Assembly (NCBI GenBank): GCA_043802925.1
Contig: JAZDKP010000292.1
Location: 1-8,410, forward strand
Direction: 5' to 3'
Source of the DNA: JAZDKP01 sp043802925
GTDB taxonomy: Bacteria > Fibrobacterota > OXYB2-FULL-49-7 > JAEUSG01
Length of the DNA: 8,410 nt
The notes below the pieces were generated by a model. That model worked only from the letters and a program-made list of their open reading frames with translations, was not told the DNA's origin and made no database searches. Every line of letters starts with the position of its first letter. Positions within the stretch are counted from its first letter, which is position 1. This document shows positions 6,253 through 8,410 of the stretch, piece after piece. The position numbers and the translations under genes are program-made.

Positions 6253-7234
6253 GGTCGCCATCATGGGTGCCACCGGTGCGGTGGGCACCGAGCTCCTCCA
6301 ACTCCTTGCGGAGCGGAAGTTTCCCGTGGATACGCTAACGTGTCTCGCTTCCAAGCGTTCGGCGGGCAAGTATGTTGTGTTCAAGGGAGAAAGAATAAAG
6401 ATAGAAGAACTCACGCACGATTCCTTCAAGGGTATCGACCTGGTGCTGGCCTCGGCCGGCGGTTCCATCTCCAAGGAATTCGCGCCGAGCGCGGTCAAGG
6501 CAGGCGCGGTGGTGGTTGACAACACCTCCTATTTCCGCATGGATCCCGAAATTCCGCTCGTGGTGCCCGAGGTCAATCCCGAAGACATCCAAAAGCACAA
6601 GGGCATCATCGCGAACCCCAATTGCTCAACCATCATCATGAACCTGCCCGTCTTCCCGTTGCACAAGCGCTGGAAGGTCAAGCGCGCGGTCGTGTGCACC
6701 TATCAGGCCGCGAGCGGCGCGGGCGCGCGCGCCATGGAGGAACTCAAGGAGGAAACGCGGGCCGTGCTCGACGGCAAGGCCTACCAGCGCACGGTCATCC
6801 CGCACCCGTATGCCTTCAACCTCTTTCCGCACAACAGCAAGCTTACGGACAACGGGTATTGTGAGGAAGAGGTCAAGATGCTCAAGGAGACGCGGAAGAT
6901 ATTTCACGAGCCCGGCTTCTGCCTCACCGCCACCTGTGTGCGCGTGCCCGTGCTGCGCGCCCACAGCGAGGCCGTGAACCTCGAGTTCGAGAACGAGCCC
7001 GACATCGCCGAAGCGTACGAAATCCTCAGGAAGGCGCCAGGGGTTCGGGTGTTCGAGGACCGCGCGGCCAACCGCTGGCCCATGCCCCTCGATGCGTCGG
7101 GCAAGGACCCGGTGTTGGTGGGCCGTTTGCGCATGGACCAGTCGCGCGCAAAGACCCTGGACCTATGGTGCGTGGGCGATCAAATCCGCAAGGGCGCGGC
7201 GCTCAACGCCATCCAGATCGCGGAATTGCTGTAA
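6242..7234 (+). CDS. asd: Aspartate-semialdehyde dehydrogenase
   Basis: The enzyme reduces L-aspartyl-4-phosphate to aspartate semialdehyde with NADPH, the branch-point step to lysine and diaminopimelate, threonine and methionine. The 330-residue product has the NADP-binding loop IMGATGAVG (7-15), the catalytic cysteine in NPNCST (Cys128), the QAASGAGARAMEEL stretch (155-168) and the active-site pair Arg234 and His241 in RVPVLRAHSEAVNLEF. The RAHSE form, with Ala instead of Gly before the His, occurs in part of the family. ATG 6242 was chosen because GGAGG (6231-6235) lies 6 nt before it and the NADP loop follows at once; the open frame upstream (from 6149) is inside tsaD. The 11-nt overlap with tsaD implies cotranscription and coupled translation. 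Confidence 0.97.
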   Translation: MGRKVAIMGATGAVGTELLQLLAERKFPVDTLTCLASKRSAGKYVVFKGERIKIEELTHDSFKGIDLVLASAGGSISKEFAPSAVKAGAVVVDNTSYFRMDPEIPLVVPEVNPEDIQKHKGIIANPNCSTIIMNLPVFPLHKRWKVKRAVVCTYQAASGAGARAMEELKEETRAVLDGKAYQRTVIPHPYAFNLFPHNSKLTDNGYCEEEVKMLKETRKIFHEPGFCLTATCVRVPVLRAHSEAVNLEFENEPDIAEAYEILRKAPGVRVFEDRAANRWPMPLDASGKDPVLVGRLRMDQSRAKTLDLWCVGDQIRKGAALNAIQIAELL

Positions 7235-7235
7235 C

Positions 7236-7256
7236 CTTCCAAGAAGCAGGTGGAAG
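7236..7256 (+). other. Small imperfect hairpin after asd
   Basis: CTTCCA (7236-7241) pairs with TGGAAG (7251-7256) across a 9-nt loop, starting 2 nt after the asd stop. No T-run follows directly; a run of eight T begins only near 7310. It is too short and poorly placed for a confident terminator. The rest of the gap 7257-7338 shows no convincing promoter: GTGACA at 7292-7297 has only a weak partner, TTGATT, at 7315. Confidence 0.2.
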
Positions 7257-7338
7257 TGTTCGCGGTGAAAGAAAGTGAAGCCTGGGTCGTGGTGACAGTG
7301 ATCGTACGTTTTTTTTGATTGTATTAGGAGGAAAGCAT

Positions 7339-7578
7339 ATGAAGCTGACTTATGATCCCCGTTATAATGTGGCTTATATCCGTCTTAAAGAAAAGGCGGC
7401 GGATGTTACCACGCTTCATATCAGCGAATCCCTCAATGTGGATATTTCGCCGGATGGAACGGTTTACGGCATTGAACTTCTGAATGCAGGCGAGCAGCTT
7501 TACAAGCAGGATAACGGTTCCATTGTGGTTGTCAACGAGGCCCTGGGCGATAGGCAGACCCTAAAGCTGGCAAGTTGA
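7339..7578 (+). CDS. DUF2283 family protein (79 aa)
   Basis: The small protein matches the DUF2283 layout: an N-terminal LTYDPRYNVAYIRL (3-16), a central strand ending in SLNVDISPDGTVYGIELLNA (31-50) and a short variable tail. Members are compact beta-rich proteins of unknown function, found scattered in bacteria and archaea. ATG 7339 is favoured over the TTG at 7315 because a perfect AGGAGG (7326-7331) sits 7 nt before it and the family pattern starts there. It lies about 100 nt after asd and 37 nt before the PIG-L gene. No toxin-like partner is adjacent. The family call is fairly sure; function is not known. Confidence 0.85.
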   Translation: MKLTYDPRYNVAYIRLKEKAADVTTLHISESLNVDISPDGTVYGIELLNAGEQLYKQDNGSIVVVNEALGDRQTLKLAS

Positions 7579-7615
7579 TATCTGCCGAAGTAACTTAAAG
7601 ATACAGGAAGGATCC

Positions 7616-8410
7616 ATGTCGCACGATTTTGAATTTGTCCGCTTGGTCGGGGAGGAGCGGCGCGTGGGGCCCACGCTGGCCAGCGTGTCGCGCCACTGGC
7701 AGGAAAAAAAAGAACGTTTCCTTTTCATTTCCCCGCACGACGACGACATCGCGCTCGGGGCCGGGCTTTTCATCCAGCATGCATGCCAGCAGAAGATTCC
7801 CGTGTACGTGCTCATTGTCACGGACGGCAGCATGGGCTACTGCCGGTTGCAGGACAAAGGAAAAATCTCCGAGATACGCAAAAAAGAGACCTATGACTGC
7901 TATGCCCTGCTTGGCGTACCGCGCGACAATGTGCTGTGGCTTGGTTTTCCGGACGGGGGCCTGGGCCACTGCTGCGGACGCCGCGTCGCGTTACCCTCGG
8001 ATGCTCCCGCGGTGGTACAAGAGGGCTTTACCGGGCTCCAGAACGCCTTCACTGTTGCGCTCCGTAAAATCCGGCCCACCCAGTGTTTCCTTCCAACGAT
8101 TAACGACCTGCACCCGGACCATAAGATCACTTACGAAGAGTTCATGATCAGCGTGTTTCACGCTTCCGGGAAAATCTGGCCCGAGCTGGGCGCGCCGCTT
8201 GACGCCATCCCGCACCTGCACGAAGTGGCGGTCTATTGTGATTTTTCCACCCCGCCCAACGTGCGCATTCGCGCGTCCGAGGACGTATTCGAGCAGAAGC
8301 TCAACGCCATCCTGGCCTACAAGTCGCAGGAGCAGATCCAGTCCATCATTGATTCGGTGCGCAAGACCGGGGCCGGGGAGTTCCTCAAGAACATCGAGTT
8401 CAATCTCTAC
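7616..8410 (+). CDS. PIG-L/LmbE-family deacetylase (3' partial)
   Basis: The frame runs from ATG 7616 to the window edge without a stop, giving 265 residues; the 3' end is missing. AGGAAGG (7605-7611) is the ribosome binding site. PIG-L/LmbE enzymes are zinc-dependent hydrolases that remove acetyl groups from N-acetylglucosamine-type sugars and related compounds. The first metal motif is FISPHDDDIALGAG (37-50), with His41, Asp43 and Asp44 in the places of the usual PHPDDE. The second is NDLHPDHK (163-170), with His169 the likely third ligand. Between them are VLIVTDGSMGYC (65-76) and LWLGFPDGGLGHCCGRR (107-123). A 35-residue N-terminal extension precedes the first beta strand. Substrate cannot be told; cell-wall, lipid-linked or small-thiol sugars are all possible. 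An overlapping frame at 7629-8147 is a shadow. Confidence 0.88.
   Translation, partial: MSHDFEFVRLVGEERRVGPTLASVSRHWQEKKERFLFISPHDDDIALGAGLFIQHACQQKIPVYVLIVTDGSMGYCRLQDKGKISEIRKKETYDCYALLGVPRDNVLWLGFPDGGLGHCCGRRVALPSDAPAVVQEGFTGLQNAFTVALRKIRPTQCFLPTINDLHPDHKITYEEFMISVFHASGKIWPELGAPLDAIPHLHEVAVYCDFSTPPNVRIRASEDVFEQKLNAILAYKSQEQIQSIIDSVRKTGAGEFLKNIEFNLY

Noticed and set aside
7629..8147. + strand open frame of 172 codons in another frame inside the PIG-L gene
   Set aside because: It overlaps the frame holding both metal motifs, and its Ser/Arg/Trp-rich sequence has no family pattern. The real gene has no stop inside the window.
1..8410. CRISPR array, tRNA or rRNA genes, insertion sequence, phage or defence genes
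   Set aside because: No regularly spaced repeats, cloverleaf-like segments, transposase motifs or terminal repeats were seen on reading the window.

Overview
The window reads as ordinary chromosome from a GC-rich Gram-negative bacterium, probably a member of the FCB superphylum (Fibrobacterota or a related candidate phylum). The main evidence is a secreted VIT/vWA protein ending in an Asn-Pro-Phe-Asn-Pro type C-terminal sorting domain, as on type IX secretion cargo in that group. The phylum is an inference; no rRNA or tRNA lies in the window. Eight protein genes are supported. Those at the two ends are cut by the window edges.

Left part (1-3165): the 3' two thirds or more of a large secreted VIT/vWA protein on the + strand faces a small, highly charged, aromatic-free protein of unknown function on the - strand. 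An AT-rich gap with an 11-bp inverted repeat follows, then a cyclic-nucleotide-binding, Crp-like protein on the - strand.

Middle (3166-7234): an AT-rich divergent promoter region (3166-3274) carries nested inverted repeats. It separates the Crp-like gene from a tightly packed + strand cluster: a membrane-anchored protein with a long Pro/Ala-rich linker and a short C-terminal region that resembles FliG, a YbbR-repeat membrane protein, tsaD (tRNA t6A synthesis) and asd (aspartate-semialdehyde dehydrogenase). Gaps are 6 nt and 2 nt, and tsaD and asd overlap by 11 nt, so the four are probably cotranscribed. Their functions (envelope, tRNA modification, amino-acid synthesis) do not form one pathway.

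Right part (7235-8410): after a gap of about 100 nt come a 79-residue DUF2283 protein with a strong ribosome binding site and a PIG-L/LmbE-family deacetylase that runs off the window end.

No mobile element, CRISPR array or obvious defence system is visible. The least explained items are the FliG-like tail of the anchored protein, the apparent loss of the metal site plus a Tyr-rich loop in the vWA protein, and the charged 104-residue protein behind its hairpin.
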